A DNA stretch of 64,000 bases from NCBI RefSeq assembly GCF_016632335.1, contig NZ_JAEPBG010000006.1, forward strand, positions 62,001 through 126,000, given 5' to 3'. The DNA comes from Noviherbaspirillum pedocola. Its GTDB lineage: Bacteria > Pseudomonadota > Gammaproteobacteria > Burkholderiales > Burkholderiaceae_D. Positions 18,309 to 26,462 of the stretch are shown one piece after another; the first letter of the stretch is position 1; each line of letters opens with the position of its first letter. Both the position numbers and the translations under genes were made by a program. Under the pieces are notes generated by a model. That model was given only the letters and a program-made list of their open reading frames with translations, ran no database searches and had not been told where the DNA came from.

Positions 18309-18812
18309 AGCGGTCGTTATTTGTCAGAGTGGATTGCCGTCATTCTTGGGCAAAACCGACAACTTCCCGGTCAAAATGCGCGCAGAATCCGACCCGTTTT
18401 CAAAATTCGGGCGCTTGTCCTTGCGTGAGGTAACTGCAGCCCAATGCCAGCGCGAAAAAAAAGTGCCTTGCGGCTTGGCATGCCGAGTGGTTCGTGTACT
18501 ATTTGTTTGCCGCCACGCGGCAGGTACACCATCCTCACCAGCAGATATCGCGACGCGCAGAAAAGGTCCTGGCCGGGTTGATACTGCAGGCTGACCCGAT
18601 CTGGCAAAACATCGTGCAAATCACGCGTCTTTCCCAGAAGGAAATGAGGCAAACGTGAGTACGATTGCGATGCTGCTTCCCAACAATGGCAAGCAGCGCA
18701 AACAGAGCGCCAGCATTGCCCGCTCACCTTCCTGCGATACCCCCGTCGGCGATGCACACCAAGTTCCTGCCCTGACTAGACCACGGCAGAATAATTTCCG
18801 AGACAACGAAAA
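18309..18812. other. Divergent intergenic region and long leader
   Basis: This stretch separates the reverse-strand run from the forward array and contains promoter P1. Downstream of P1 is a 290-base leader with a possible short reading frame from GTG 18655 (GAGG five bases upstream). Its protein becomes low-complexity and overlaps the next gene in another frame, so I do not call it. Confidence 0.4.
18475..18521 (+). promoter_or_regulatory. Promoter P1 with start-site hairpin
   Basis: Candidate sigma70 promoter: TTGGCA (18475-18480), 16-base spacer, TACTAT (18497-18502). Six bases later comes GCCGC-cac-GCGGC (18509-18521), so the transcript would begin at or just before a hairpin. The same arrangement occurs at three other promoters in this window. 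Confidence 0.6.
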
Positions 18813-19061
18813 ATGGAATTCCTGCTTCCGGCCAAGCCGGCTATCCGCATCGGCGAACGTGTCTATCAAACGCTCGGCTGGAAACGCCGCGATGACATCC
18901 TGCTCGATGGTGAACGAATCGGCATCATCACGCTCAGTTCCGAGGACCGCACCGGTGTGACGATTTCGATGGTGACCGGGCATTGTCATAAGGGCCGCGC
19001 GATCGACTGGTGCGTGCTGCAATCACACTGCCGCCTTCACACTCTTGAGCAGGCTGCGTAA
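18813..19061 (+). CDS. Small hypothetical protein
   Basis: 82-residue protein of unknown function. It reads like a compact beta-rich domain (AIRIGERVYQTLGWKRRDD, then ILLDGERIGIITLSSEDR and a GHCHKG loop). His and Cys residues at the end could bind metal, but the pattern is not a known one. The ribosome-binding site is weak, so the start is uncertain. It is the first plausible gene downstream of promoter P1. Confidence 0.5.
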   Translation: MEFLLPAKPAIRIGERVYQTLGWKRRDDILLDGERIGIITLSSEDRTGVTISMVTGHCHKGRAIDWCVLQSHCRLHTLEQAA

Positions 19062-19378
19062 GGTGAACGGCCAAGCCCTTCATTACGAAGCGCTACGCAA
19101 CCTTCGCGACTGAATCGAAAGCACCTGTACGCATTCCGTTCCAGCCATCCTCACTCCGCCATCTACGGATGTTGTCCACTATCTTGCAATACTGGACAGC
19201 TTTCCTCCCCCCTCCGCCTAGCGGAAACGAGTAACAGGCGACACGCCTACTCCCTGAAAACATGCAGCCCGGCTAGGACCGGTCTGTATTACGAGAAAGG
19301 ATAGCCATGCCTTTGCGAGAACCACTTCAACGGAATAAAGTGGCGGGGCCTCTGTCCCAGTCAACTCCGGAGAAGAAC
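19062..19378. other. Intergenic leader of the toxin-antitoxin pair
   Basis: No gene seen. It holds a pyrimidine-rich run followed by the hairpin TCCGC-cta-GCGGA (about 19212-19224), a second small hairpin AGGCG-aca-CGCCT near 19235-19247, and AAAGGA before an alternative ATG at 19307. It resembles the array leaders but lacks a clean anti-SD match. Confidence 0.45.
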
Positions 19379-19759
19379 ATGAAATTCGAAGACCTCATCA
19401 AGCGGCCGAAGAAGCACTTCACCTTCGCGCTGGAGCCGATCAATAGCTGTACCGGCATCTCCTACGACACGTTGCAAGCCATCGCTGAGAGCTATGGCAC
19501 GTCGGAAGAGCAGGTCGTGCTACATGCCCTGTCCCAACTGGCAGAAAAGGAAATCCCGGATTTTGATCCGGATTCGCCTTTCCTTTCCGAGGAACAGTTG
19601 AAAGCCCTGCTGAAGCGTCGCCATTTCATTGACGCAGAAGCAGTCCAGAAACGTAACTCCCCATCCCTGCGCGACCACTTTTTGCAGGCATACCGGGAAC
19701 AAGGAGACACAGATGGCAAGCCTGAAGACCCTGTCCCCGACAATGGGAAAAGTCCTTAA
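19379..19759 (+). CDS. Putative antitoxin of a MazF/PemK-like pair
   Basis: 126-residue acidic protein. The middle (ISYDTLQAIAESYGTSEEQVVLHALSQLAEKE) resembles a short DNA-binding helix pair, and the C-terminal half is charged and probably flexible, as in many type II antitoxins. Its end overlaps the downstream toxin-like gene by 47 bases, a usual antitoxin-toxin arrangement. GGAG lies before the ATG at 19379; an in-frame ATG at 19307 also has AAAGGA and would add 24 residues. I infer the function from position and not from a recognised fold. Confidence 0.55.
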   Translation: MKFEDLIKRPKKHFTFALEPINSCTGISYDTLQAIAESYGTSEEQVVLHALSQLAEKEIPDFDPDSPFLSEEQLKALLKRRHFIDAEAVQKRNSPSLRDHFLQAYREQGDTDGKPEDPVPDNGKSP

Positions 19760-20147
19760 ATGCTGGTGGCCGCACGATGAGCAGCCGAATCAACCGGGAC
19801 CGAAATGGCGCCCGGTTTTTTTTTGGGGAACTGCTTATATCGACGGAAAAAAATTCTACGCGGTCGCCTATGGCACCACGCAGATATCGGAAAGGAAAGA
19901 AGCGAAGAACGGCGGCGACGTTTTCGTTCCGGCACAAGTCGGTGACAGTTTTCGTCGGCACGATGGACGGTATGACTTCAACGACATCAAGCTTATTCCA
20001 GCGACCGCGGAATTCTTCGTGCAAGACCGCGTCGGCGATCGGGTGGAAATGGGCGACTTCCCGTTTTCGCTTTATCCGCAGGTGCGGTTCGCAATGGAGC
20101 GGGCATCCGTTCCAAAGCGGCTGAAGGCGCTCAACGTTGTTGTCTGA
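19713..20147 (+). CDS. PemK/MazF-like growth-inhibitor protein
   Basis: 144-residue protein resembling PemK/MazF-type mRNA-interferase folds. It has a VLKCWWPHDE opening, then PGPKWRPVFFWGTAYIDG (family: GPK-x-RPxLVL), a YAVAYGTTQ strand and a FFVQDRVG/FPFSLYPQVRF end. RNA cleavage is inference from these motifs. AAGGAGA precedes the ATG within the upstream gene, and the two genes overlap, suggesting a toxin-antitoxin module. A rho-independent terminator follows directly. Confidence 0.65.
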   Translation: MASLKTLSPTMGKVLKCWWPHDEQPNQPGPKWRPVFFWGTAYIDGKKFYAVAYGTTQISERKEAKNGGDVFVPAQVGDSFRRHDGRYDFNDIKLIPATAEFFVQDRVGDRVEMGDFPFSLYPQVRFAMERASVPKRLKALNVVV

Positions 20148-20166
20148 GCGTATTAACACTCAGCAA

Positions 20167-20205
20167 GAAAGCCACGTCACCCTTCTTAGGGTGGCTGGCT
20201 TTTTC
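20167..20205 (+). terminator. Rho-independent terminator
   Basis: Stem AAAGCCA...TGGCTTT with an inner ACCC/GGGT stem and a terminal U-run, 20 bases after the toxin-like gene. Confidence 0.75.
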
Positions 20206-20386
20206 CCACGTCGAGACCCACCGCAGGCCGCCGAGCGGGTTTCTGACCTACAGCACCAGCCCAACACTGCGCGAAATTTTCGCCGCGCTTCGCGCCGATT
20301 TCTCCGTTCCCGCCCTACCGATGCAGACGCATTGTCGAACTTTAATAGTTGCGCAATGCCTCCTCGTCTTCTCCCGATTCCACTAC

Positions 20387-20432
20387 GCCGCATCGCGGCA
20401 ATAACCGGAGCAATCCGATTCTCAAGAAGGAG
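20387..20432 (+). promoter_or_regulatory. Leader hairpin of the 20441 gene (weak member)
   Basis: GCCGC-atc-GCGGC at 20387-20399 is followed by AAGAAGGAG at 20424-20432. A pyrimidine-rich upstream run (20360-20374) pairs with it only partly (CTTCT/AGAAG), so this is a weak member of the SD-sequestering leader family. Confidence 0.4.
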
Positions 20433-20440
20433 TACATCAC

Positions 20441-20794
20441 ATGGCCGATCGCATCACCATTCACCCGCGCCTAACCCATCAATACGTCGGCACCTACCGT
20501 CATCTCGATAAATGGGGTGCGCCGATCCGTGCGAAGAAGCTCGCCGGAAAGGTAATCCGTTCCGACGCCGAGACCGCTGACATGTCCAAAGGCTCCACGC
20601 ATGTATGCCGCGTGATTGCGCCGAGCGGACTTACCGACCGCAAGGCATTCATCCGTGCGCTGGAAGATGAATTCTCCGAACACGACTGCGCCCATACCCG
20701 TGACTGCTGCGGCTGCCCCAGCTATGACGCTCGAGCACGACATATTCGCGGCCGTGAGTATCTGCTGCGCGTGCGCGTCTCATACAACTATTGA
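20441..20794 (+). CDS. Hypothetical protein
   Basis: 117-residue protein of unknown function. It contains a possible metal-binding cluster HDCAHTRDCCGC followed by tyrosine- and arginine-rich sequence. The first half is beta-like (HQYVGTYRHLDKWGAPIRAK, KVIRSDAETADM). It has a good ribosome-binding site (AAGGAG). It is the first gene of the small-gene array after a terminator. Confidence 0.6.
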   Translation: MADRITIHPRLTHQYVGTYRHLDKWGAPIRAKKLAGKVIRSDAETADMSKGSTHVCRVIAPSGLTDRKAFIRALEDEFSEHDCAHTRDCCGCPSYDARARHIRGREYLLRVRVSYNY

Positions 20795-20842
20795 TCGCCC
20801 GGCGCATATCCGCCGGCTACCAACACCAAAGGAAAGCACCAC

Positions 20843-21097
20843 ATGGATACCAAAGAAGCAAAACCTGTCGAAGGCGTCAAACGCGGCATGGCCGAAGTAA
20901 TGACCGATGCGTTCGATCGCCTGGTGACCCGCGTCTATGACGAAGAAGGTGAACGCCTTTTCGATCTCCCCGGAAAAGTCTCCGCCGAACTTGTCGATTG
21001 CGTGATCGGCATCAGCGACGCATCGTTCAAGCATGGAAAGGGAGTCGGCGAGCTGTCGCTGGCATGCGATCCGCGCAGGCTGCTGCGTATCGAATGA
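20843..21097 (+). CDS. Small hypothetical protein
   Basis: 84-residue helical acidic protein (GMAEVMTDAFDRLVTRVYDEEGERLF), with no signal, membrane or metal motif. AAAGGAAAG precedes the ATG. It is 48 bases after the preceding gene and 22 bases before the next one, so it is probably in one transcript with them. Function unknown. Confidence 0.6.
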   Translation: MDTKEAKPVEGVKRGMAEVMTDAFDRLVTRVYDEEGERLFDLPGKVSAELVDCVIGISDASFKHGKGVGELSLACDPRRLLRIE

Positions 21098-21119
21098 TCA
21101 CAAGGAAACCGGAGAAACT

Positions 21120-21359
21120 ATGTCCCACACTACCCCGTGGCGTAACTTCCACGTGACCGTGACCCTTGCGTACATGCTTCGTGCCAGCGATGACGATCTT
21201 TCCGAATTGCTGAGCGATCGTGAGACCGGGCACTCCGTGTCGCCTGCGGAAGCCAAGGCGCTCGCCACAGAACTGCAGGCCAGGGGTTTCACCTACCTGC
21301 CGGTGTGCGATAACGCCGGCGCAGATGGACGTTGCCAAGGGCATGACATCGAGGCCTAG
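21120..21359 (+). CDS. Small hypothetical protein
   Basis: 79-residue protein of unknown function. The first part may form a helix-turn-helix-like pair (LAYMLRASDDDLSELLSDRE, SPAEAKALATELQARG), and the end has C-x8-C and a His. GGAG sits 8 bases before the ATG. It is last in a run of three closely spaced genes. Confidence 0.6.
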   Translation: MSHTTPWRNFHVTVTLAYMLRASDDDLSELLSDRETGHSVSPAEAKALATELQARGFTYLPVCDNAGADGRCQGHDIEA

Positions 21360-21388
21360 CGCATCGTAGCCACATCGAAGGCAACACG

Positions 21389-21473
21389 CTTTCCTGAACC
21401 CGTCATCCGGGTTTGGCAAGGCAAATCGCCGATCTCCTTTTTCGTCGCCGCACCGCGGCACCCAACAAGGAGA
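21389..21473 (+). promoter_or_regulatory. Two-hairpin SD-sequestering leader (21478 gene)
   Basis: Hairpin 1 (21389-21421) has CTTTCCTGAACCCG pairing with CGGGTTTGGCAAGG. The anti-SD TCTCCTT (21433-21439) is a perfect 7-base complement of AAGGAGA (21467-21473). Between them lies GCCGC-acc-GCGGC (21447-21459). The ATG is at 21478. Closed, this stem would hide the ribosome-binding site. Confidence 0.7.
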
Positions 21474-21477
21474 AGTC

Positions 21478-22227
21478 ATGAGAATCGACACGCAAGTATT
21501 GAACGTACTGAGCAACTGCACGACCGACGGCCGCTTTCTGAAGTTGCCGGGGCAGCTTGAGCGCTCGCTCTACACAAAAACCAACAAGGTGCTAGAAGCC
21601 GCAGGCGGGACCTGGAACCGCAAGGCCGCAGCGCATGTCTTCGATCAGGATGCGGCCGACGCCATGGATATCATCATCCTCACCGGCGAAGTGGCATCGT
21701 TGAAGTCGAAGGCGCAGATATTCAACTACTTCCCTTCCACGCCGCCGATTGCGAAAAGCGTCATCGTCAAGGCGCGTATCGAAGCTGGCATGGAAGTGCT
21801 GGAGCCAAGCGCAGGTCGAGGCGCGCTGGCGTTTCCTGCTGCCGACTGTGGCGCGATCGTGGACTGCGTTGAGCTTATGGACACGAACTATGCGCTGCTG
21901 CAAGGCGACGCGAGGCTACGCGACGTGCGGCAGGCGGACTTCCTGAACATGGCTCCTGAACAGCGCTATGACCGCATCGTCATGAATCCCCCGTTCGAGA
22001 AACAAGCAGACATTCACCATGTACTGCACGCTCTTGAATTCCTAAAGCCGGGCGGATCACTCGTTTCCGTCATGGCCGCCGGTGTCACCTTCCGCGACAA
22101 CAGGCTCACGCAAGACTTCCGTGATCTGATCCGCAGCCGCGGTGGCGACATCGAAGCAAATCCTGAAGGCGCTTTCAAAGCTTCCGGTACGATGGTCAAC
22201 ACAGTGATCGTAACCATCCCGAACTAG
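21478..22227 (+). CDS. N6-adenine DNA methyltransferase-like protein
   Basis: 249-residue class I S-adenosylmethionine-dependent methyltransferase. Motif I reads VLEPSAGRGAL (SAM binding, 107-117) and motif IV is NPPF (170-173), the active site of N6-adenine amino-methyltransferases. Motif VI-like FLKPGGSLVSVMAAG follows. A roughly 75-residue N-terminal segment (RSLYTKTNKVLEAAGGTWNRK) is typical of plasmid/phage versions. There is no restriction enzyme next to it, so it is an orphan that could protect the element or alter regulation; the target site is unknown. Confidence 0.82.
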   Translation: MRIDTQVLNVLSNCTTDGRFLKLPGQLERSLYTKTNKVLEAAGGTWNRKAAAHVFDQDAADAMDIIILTGEVASLKSKAQIFNYFPSTPPIAKSVIVKARIEAGMEVLEPSAGRGALAFPAADCGAIVDCVELMDTNYALLQGDARLRDVRQADFLNMAPEQRYDRIVMNPPFEKQADIHHVLHALEFLKPGGSLVSVMAAGVTFRDNRLTQDFRDLIRSRGGDIEANPEGAFKASGTMVNTVIVTIPN

Positions 22228-22253
22228 GCCTCCCTACCATCAGAAAGCAGCAC

Positions 22254-22337
22254 GCTTTCCTGAATCCGCAATGCGGGTTTGGCAAGGCAACCGCCGATCT
22301 CCTTTTCGTCGCCGCTTCGCGGCATCCATCAAGGAGA
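22254..22337 (+). promoter_or_regulatory. Two-hairpin SD-sequestering leader (22344 gene)
   Basis: Hairpin 1 at 22254-22287 (GCTTTCCTGAATCCGC...GCGGGTTTGGCAAGG). The anti-SD TCTCCTT (22298-22304) exactly complements AAGGAGA (22331-22337). GCCGC-ttc-GCGGC (22311-22323) lies between. ATG at 22344. Confidence 0.7.
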
Positions 22338-22343
22338 CTCATC

Positions 22344-22661
22344 ATGCAAGCGAACCACTTTGGAAAACGCCTCACCCGCAGCTTCATCGCGTCCGACAAG
22401 CACCTCGACGTCGACGGCTTGCCGGTGCAGGTGAGAATCATCGAACAGCGGCAACCGCGCCGTGAAGCCAAGCGCGCTATCGGGCGCGTCACCCGAGTCG
22501 TGCATGCGGTAAGCCCGCAGGGCATTTCCGACGACGCCATGCGCCAGATTCTGAACGAGCAAGTCGTCTTCGATAGCGGCAGCCGTCGCGCCAGTGCGAC
22601 CGTGCACAAGGTCAAGGGTCGAGTGTGGAAAGTGATCGGCCGCGAATACCCGCAGCTGTAA
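22344..22661 (+). CDS. Small basic hypothetical protein
   Basis: 105-residue strongly basic protein (many Arg/Lys: RQPRREAKRAIGRVTRVVH, KVKGRVWKVIGREY). Nucleic-acid binding is plausible from charge only. There are no known domain motifs. It is preceded by a structured leader and followed after 10 bases by the 205-residue gene. Confidence 0.6.
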   Translation: MQANHFGKRLTRSFIASDKHLDVDGLPVQVRIIEQRQPRREAKRAIGRVTRVVHAVSPQGISDDAMRQILNEQVVFDSGSRRASATVHKVKGRVWKVIGREYPQL

Positions 22662-22671
22662 GGGGAACGAC

Positions 22672-23289
22672 ATGAACCGCACCCCGAACACCGCCCTCGT
22701 CGAGGCCAGCATCTCGCGCATGCTCGACCTGATTGCACATTACGGATTGAAGCTGCTCGAAACCTATCCGAACGATCTGCTGGTGATCGACCGGGAAATT
22801 CTGCAACGCGCGGCACATCCCGGCGCAAGCATCGCCTGGATGGTCGGCGACTCGCACACCCACACGTATCCACTCGGGATACACCGCGAACTCAACCGTG
22901 GCGTCACCTACGTCACCAATCTCTGCAATACGGACCGCTTCTTCAGAATCGATTTCGGCGCGACCAAAGACAGCCTGCGCTTCACCGAGCTTGATCGCGG
23001 AGCGTTTGCGGCTCTGGCCAATGCGCCGGTGCCGTATCGCATCGAGGGCGAACGGCTCGACTTCGATCTCTTCAACGGTTCGCGGCTTGTCGGCTCATGC
23101 AAGATCATCTGCACCGACTACTTTGCGCACCGCTACAGCGTGGCAATTACGCCAGCTTCCGGCATCACGGCCACTGACTACTGTGCGCTTTACGAGTGGA
23201 CCGGCGCAGCCGTATGTGACCACGGCACGCAATTCGCCAAGTGGGAGCTTAGCTGGCATGACGCCGCGGCCGATGCACTCGCGGCCTGA
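22672..23289 (+). CDS. Hypothetical protein
   Basis: 205-residue soluble protein of unknown function. The N-terminus is helical (EASISRMLDLIAHYGLKLLE), followed by a mixed alpha/beta region with many histidines, acids and aromatics (DSHTHTYPLG, TDRFFRIDFGATKDSLRFTELD). There is no signal peptide. It starts 10 bases after the basic protein gene with GGGGA upstream, so the two are probably co-translated. A clear terminator follows. Confidence 0.6.
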   Translation: MNRTPNTALVEASISRMLDLIAHYGLKLLETYPNDLLVIDREILQRAAHPGASIAWMVGDSHTHTYPLGIHRELNRGVTYVTNLCNTDRFFRIDFGATKDSLRFTELDRGAFAALANAPVPYRIEGERLDFDLFNGSRLVGSCKIICTDYFAHRYSVAITPASGITATDYCALYEWTGAAVCDHGTQFAKWELSWHDAAADALAA

Positions 23290-23303
23290 CAAGCCTGACA
23301 AAC

Positions 23304-23330
23304 AGCGCCAAGGAAATGCGGCGCTTTTTT
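23304..23330 (+). terminator. Rho-independent terminator
   Basis: AGCGCC (23304-23309) pairs with GGCGCT (23320-23325), followed by six T residues, 15 bases after the 22672 gene. Confidence 0.8.
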
Positions 23331-23387
23331 CCAACCATTCGGCACCCGCGATGCGGGTACTTCCTCCATATTTCCCATCATCAAGCC

Positions 23388-23648
23388 ATGGAACAACCGA
23401 GCAATATCTACGGCGACCTGGCGCTGCCGCCGATCGATCCGGCCGCGCTGAAAAAGGATGCCGTGGTCTTGACCCGCATCTTTTGGAACAGCAGCGTCGC
23501 GGGGGCGGAAGCAAAGGTCGTGAAGGTTAAGACCACGCCCAGCGGCGTGAGCGCCTACTGCGACTACGGCGCCAATCAATCCAACACGAGGCTGCGCAAA
23601 TGGATGCCGGCCTTTGCGCTCTGCGCGAAACCAGATACGAAGGAATAG
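23388..23648 (+). CDS. Small hypothetical protein
   Basis: 86-residue protein of unknown function with a beta-rich middle (DAVVLTRIFWNSSVAGAEAKVVKVKTTP). The ATG at 23388 lacks a strong ribosome-binding site but follows a small CCCGC-gat-GCGGG hairpin (23345-23357). It ends two bases before the next gene. Confidence 0.5.
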   Translation: MEQPSNIYGDLALPPIDPAALKKDAVVLTRIFWNSSVAGAEAKVVKVKTTPSGVSAYCDYGANQSNTRLRKWMPAFALCAKPDTKE

Positions 23649-23650
23649 TA

Positions 23651-24157
23651 ATGAATCTTCAACAGTACAAGGATCTCGTCGGCGAGCTGCTCGCAAAACA
23701 CTATGCCCGCCTTCAGGGCGAAGCAGGCCTGACCGATATGGCGCTGCGAGCGGCAATGACAGACGGCGTGCAGGCATACGAACTCGTCAACCAACACGCC
23801 CAGGCAAAGCATCTGCGGCGTGTCGACCTTGATAGCCGTAACGCCTTCCCGCATGCGCGGCTGTCGAATGTCGACCAATACCGGGCAACGCAGCGCCTTT
23901 CGCTGAAGTCGCTGTGCACTGCTGTGCGCGACGCTTCGCAAGATGCGCCAGGCGCCCTGGTCGTGTACTCACGACAGGAGTCGCACAATGCCGGCGCCGG
24001 CTTCTGGTCGAACAGCTGCGGCTGGGTGGCGCTGCAGGATGCCACGCGCTTCACCGAGGACGAAGCTCGCTCCCGCGCGCTGCCCATGAGTGCCGGGAAC
24101 GACGCGCAATGGATCGCCGCCGCTGATGCGCAGGACGCCATTGGCGTGGTGGTCTGA
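23651..24157 (+). CDS. Hypothetical protein
   Basis: 168-residue protein of unknown function, start two bases after the preceding stop with AAGGAA upstream, so translation is likely coupled. The N-terminal third is helical and could be an effector or dimerisation domain. The rest contains GALVVYSRQESHNAGAGFW and a tryptophan pair. No known motif, signal or membrane segment. Confidence 0.6.
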   Translation: MNLQQYKDLVGELLAKHYARLQGEAGLTDMALRAAMTDGVQAYELVNQHAQAKHLRRVDLDSRNAFPHARLSNVDQYRATQRLSLKSLCTAVRDASQDAPGALVVYSRQESHNAGAGFWSNSCGWVALQDATRFTEDEARSRALPMSAGNDAQWIAAADAQDAIGVVV

Positions 24158-24181
24158 AACCGCATTCATCTCCAATGGGAC

Positions 24182-24229
24182 GCCGGCATGCACGCCGGCT
24201 CTCCCCGATCTATGTAGGTCGGGTTTTTT
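24182..24229 (+). terminator. Tandem hairpins with rho-independent terminator
   Basis: A GCCGGC/GCCGGC hairpin (about 24182-24198) is followed by CCCGA (24204-24208) pairing with TCGGG (24219-24223) and six T residues (24224-24229). Confidence 0.7.
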
Positions 24230-24331
24230 GATGCGCGTTCCGCATCAAAAAGCCTTATCCAACGAACGCCGCAAGGCCGGGTGGGCATAGCGCGGCCGCG
24301 ATGCTGCATTCCTCCATGCATAGGAAACGTG

Positions 24332-24721
24332 ATGAACAGTGACGATCTCGACCACCATCCCACAGTGCGGTCCCTGCGACGCGACATCGCCGCCGGGGAG
24401 GCAATGGCCTGCTATACCGAGCTGATCGCGCTGGGCGGCTTCCGCCTGAAGATTGCTATCGAAATCGACTACTTCAGCCTTCCGAAGAGCTCGGCCAGGG
24501 TAAGCGTTTTCAGCCCCGCGTATCTCCAATGGAATCTGCTGGCATCGTTGCATACCTCCAGCATTCACCATCCTGGCCATCACAAGGACGATGCGCACAA
24601 GCATGATGAGCCATACCGGGACGCCGAGTTATACGAGCCGATGCGCGACGAACTGATTCAGTGGGCCGCCGACATTCTTGGTCTCGAAACGGCGACCCCC
24701 AGCCGAAGCGCAGCGCAATAG
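24332..24721 (+). CDS. Hypothetical protein
   Basis: 129-residue protein of unknown function. It has a striking His/Asp-rich stretch in the middle (IHHPGHHKDDAHKHDEPY) that could bind metal or be a flexible linker, preceded by a helical segment and followed by an acidic helix (EPMRDELIQWAADILGLE). AGGAAA precedes the ATG at 24332; an upstream ATG at 24281 is less likely. Confidence 0.55.
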   Translation: MNSDDLDHHPTVRSLRRDIAAGEAMACYTELIALGGFRLKIAIEIDYFSLPKSSARVSVFSPAYLQWNLLASLHTSSIHHPGHHKDDAHKHDEPYRDAELYEPMRDELIQWAADILGLETATPSRSAAQ

Positions 24722-24974
24722 TCGCCCAGCAGCGCTGCGGCACGCCATGCGCGTGCCAGTTCGTTGCTTTCTCACCCGGTGCAGCCACTCATTCTGCAGG
24801 GCGACATGCGCGAAGTCGGCGCGCACCGGGTCCTCCCTTCCAAATCCACAGGTTGCCTCTGTCCGCACAGAAGCAAGTTGTGCCGCATTTTTTCGGTCGC
24901 CGGCATTCCGGCATCCGCTCATCACCACGCCCACGTTCGGGCGGCCAATACGCCATCTACATCACGAGGAAGCA

Positions 24975-25325
24975 ATGCACTTCACACCACGCCAGGTCGG
25001 GGCCATCAATCTCGACCGTCCCTCCAATTCCGTCACAGGAGCCTTGACTGTCGCGGCCAGTCCGGAGCTGCTGGAAATGCTCTGGCAGGAGCTCAGTCGC
25101 AGCGGCTACATCATCCATTCCTGTGCGGGTAAAACGGCCTGGGCCACGTCGCGCATCTGTCGGGAGGAGAACTACCCGTATCAGGTGCAAGTCATCACCG
25201 ATTCCTGCCAGCGAACGGTGGGTATCGTCGTGCAGCGTACCGACATGAAACTCGGCCGCATCAACCTGCCGCCGCGCCTTCGCGCTGCAATCACCGAAAT
25301 CTATCCCGCGCTCCAAAAGGACTGA
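24975..25325 (+). CDS. Hypothetical protein
   Basis: 116-residue protein of unknown function. A helix (SPELLEMLWQELSRSG) is followed by a beta-rich part (YIIHSCAGKTAWATSRICRE, YQVQVITDSCQRTVGIVVQ) and a basic C-terminal helix. GAGGA lies before the ATG. It stands after a 250-base gap with a GCCGGC-att-CCGGC hairpin near 24900. Confidence 0.55.
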   Translation: MHFTPRQVGAINLDRPSNSVTGALTVAASPELLEMLWQELSRSGYIIHSCAGKTAWATSRICREENYPYQVQVITDSCQRTVGIVVQRTDMKLGRINLPPRLRAAITEIYPALQKD

Positions 25326-25393
25326 GCCGACCCGTGCCCAGCCGTTTCATCCCGCCGCACAAACCATTCGCAATTCATACCAGGAAAATCATC

Positions 25394-26104
25394 ATGCAAA
25401 CCGATTCCAAATCCCATGACCATGTAAGCGCCGCGCAAATCAACTCTCCGCGCCTCGGCTTTGCCGTGAGCGCGCAATACCTCGCCCACTTCAACGCGCA
25501 ACAGGCGCTGTCGCCCGCTCTGCGCGCCTGTCAGATGCGCGTCGACAACGTGCTGAGCTATGCCCGCTCGTTCGTCGACGACTGGAAGGAAAACGAAGGC
25601 CAGAGCGATCCAGACTGCGACACCGCAGTGGCGTGTCTGAACGCCGCCAAACCGCTGCTGCAGCAGAATGCCGAGCTACTCCATCTGCTGGCGCGCGCGA
25701 CCGCAGAGATCCGCCAGTACGACTCGCTGTATGACAAATCTACGGTCCTGCCTGCGCTCGAGGAGTTCCTGTGCCAGCCGCATCTTCAGGCGGCGTTGGG
25801 CGCCCAACCGGCGCATCAGGAAGTCTCGGGAAGGTTCATCGTCCCGGCCGACATGGAACGCGTCGCCTCGGTGATGATGTCCGATATCGTGGGCAGCTAC
25901 GACACGCCCGACACGGTTGCCGAATGGAGCTGGGTCGAGCGCAATGCGTCCTTCTCGCACCGCGACAACGGCGAAAGCGGCGTCTGGGATTTCATGCTGA
26001 ACCTGGCACGCCAGTTCGATGACATCCCGCAGCTACTCGCACCGGTCATCGCCGAAGCGCGCGCGGCCGGCGTGGCGTACCTGCTTTTCCACCAAGGCTG
26101 CTGA
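25394..26104 (+). CDS. Hypothetical protein
   Basis: 236-residue mainly helical protein of unknown function, with conserved-looking segments LSYARSFVDDWKENEG and AEWSWVERNASFSHRDNGESG. No membrane or signal sequence. CAGGAAA lies upstream of the ATG at 25394; the in-frame ATG at 25334 adds a proline-rich stretch and is less likely. A strong terminator follows. Confidence 0.6.
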   Translation: MQTDSKSHDHVSAAQINSPRLGFAVSAQYLAHFNAQQALSPALRACQMRVDNVLSYARSFVDDWKENEGQSDPDCDTAVACLNAAKPLLQQNAELLHLLARATAEIRQYDSLYDKSTVLPALEEFLCQPHLQAALGAQPAHQEVSGRFIVPADMERVASVMMSDIVGSYDTPDTVAEWSWVERNASFSHRDNGESGVWDFMLNLARQFDDIPQLLAPVIAEARAAGVAYLLFHQGC

Positions 26105-26116
26105 ACCAGGCAATGC

Positions 26117-26150
26117 GCCGCTCCCGTAGTTCCGGGGGCGGCATTTTTTT
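26117..26150 (+). terminator. Rho-independent terminator
   Basis: GCCGCTCCC (26117-26125) pairs with GGGGGCGGC (26134-26142) and is followed by seven T residues; 12 bases after the 25394 gene. Confidence 0.85.
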
Positions 26151-26163
26151 CGCGGCAAACAGC

Positions 26164-26212
26164 TTGCATTCGGATGGCTAGTGGGGCACTATTGTCTTTG
26201 CCGCTACGCGGC
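26164..26212 (+). promoter_or_regulatory. Promoter P2 with start-site hairpin
   Basis: TTGCAT (26164-26169), 17-base spacer, CACTAT (26187-26192), then seven bases and GCCGC-tac-GCGGC (26200-26212). It lies just downstream of a strong terminator, so it should begin the next transcription unit. The following 250 bases up to 26462 hold a long untranslated leader without a gene. Confidence 0.65.
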
Positions 26213-26415
26213 AGGTTCATTCGCAAAATTCGTCGCTTCCGCGACGCCTCGCAAAGCAGTCCGGCTCAAATGGTTCACGCAATCGGTGTCGATTCGCAGA
26301 GCCATCAGGCCAGCGGCAACAGGCACCAAGTGGGCACATCGAAGTCGGTCCCACGCGCGTGTCTGCCAATTCCGTTTTCCTATCCCACAAGACAGGAAAG
26401 CTGAACATCCAGCTC

Positions 26416-26456
26416 TCTCCTTTTTCCAACCCCGCTACGCGGAAACGATTAGGAGA
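26416..26456 (+). promoter_or_regulatory. SD-sequestering leader (26463 gene)
   Basis: The anti-SD TCTCCT (26416-26421) exactly complements AGGAGA (26451-26456), with CCGC-tac-GCGG (26432-26442) between. ATG at 26463. Confidence 0.65.
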
Positions 26457-26462
26457 TTCATC

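Noticed and set aside
18655-18960. GTG-start 101-residue frame after promoter P1
   Set aside because: Good ribosome-binding site, but the protein is Ser/Arg-rich low complexity and overlaps the more protein-like 18813 gene; might be a short leader peptide.
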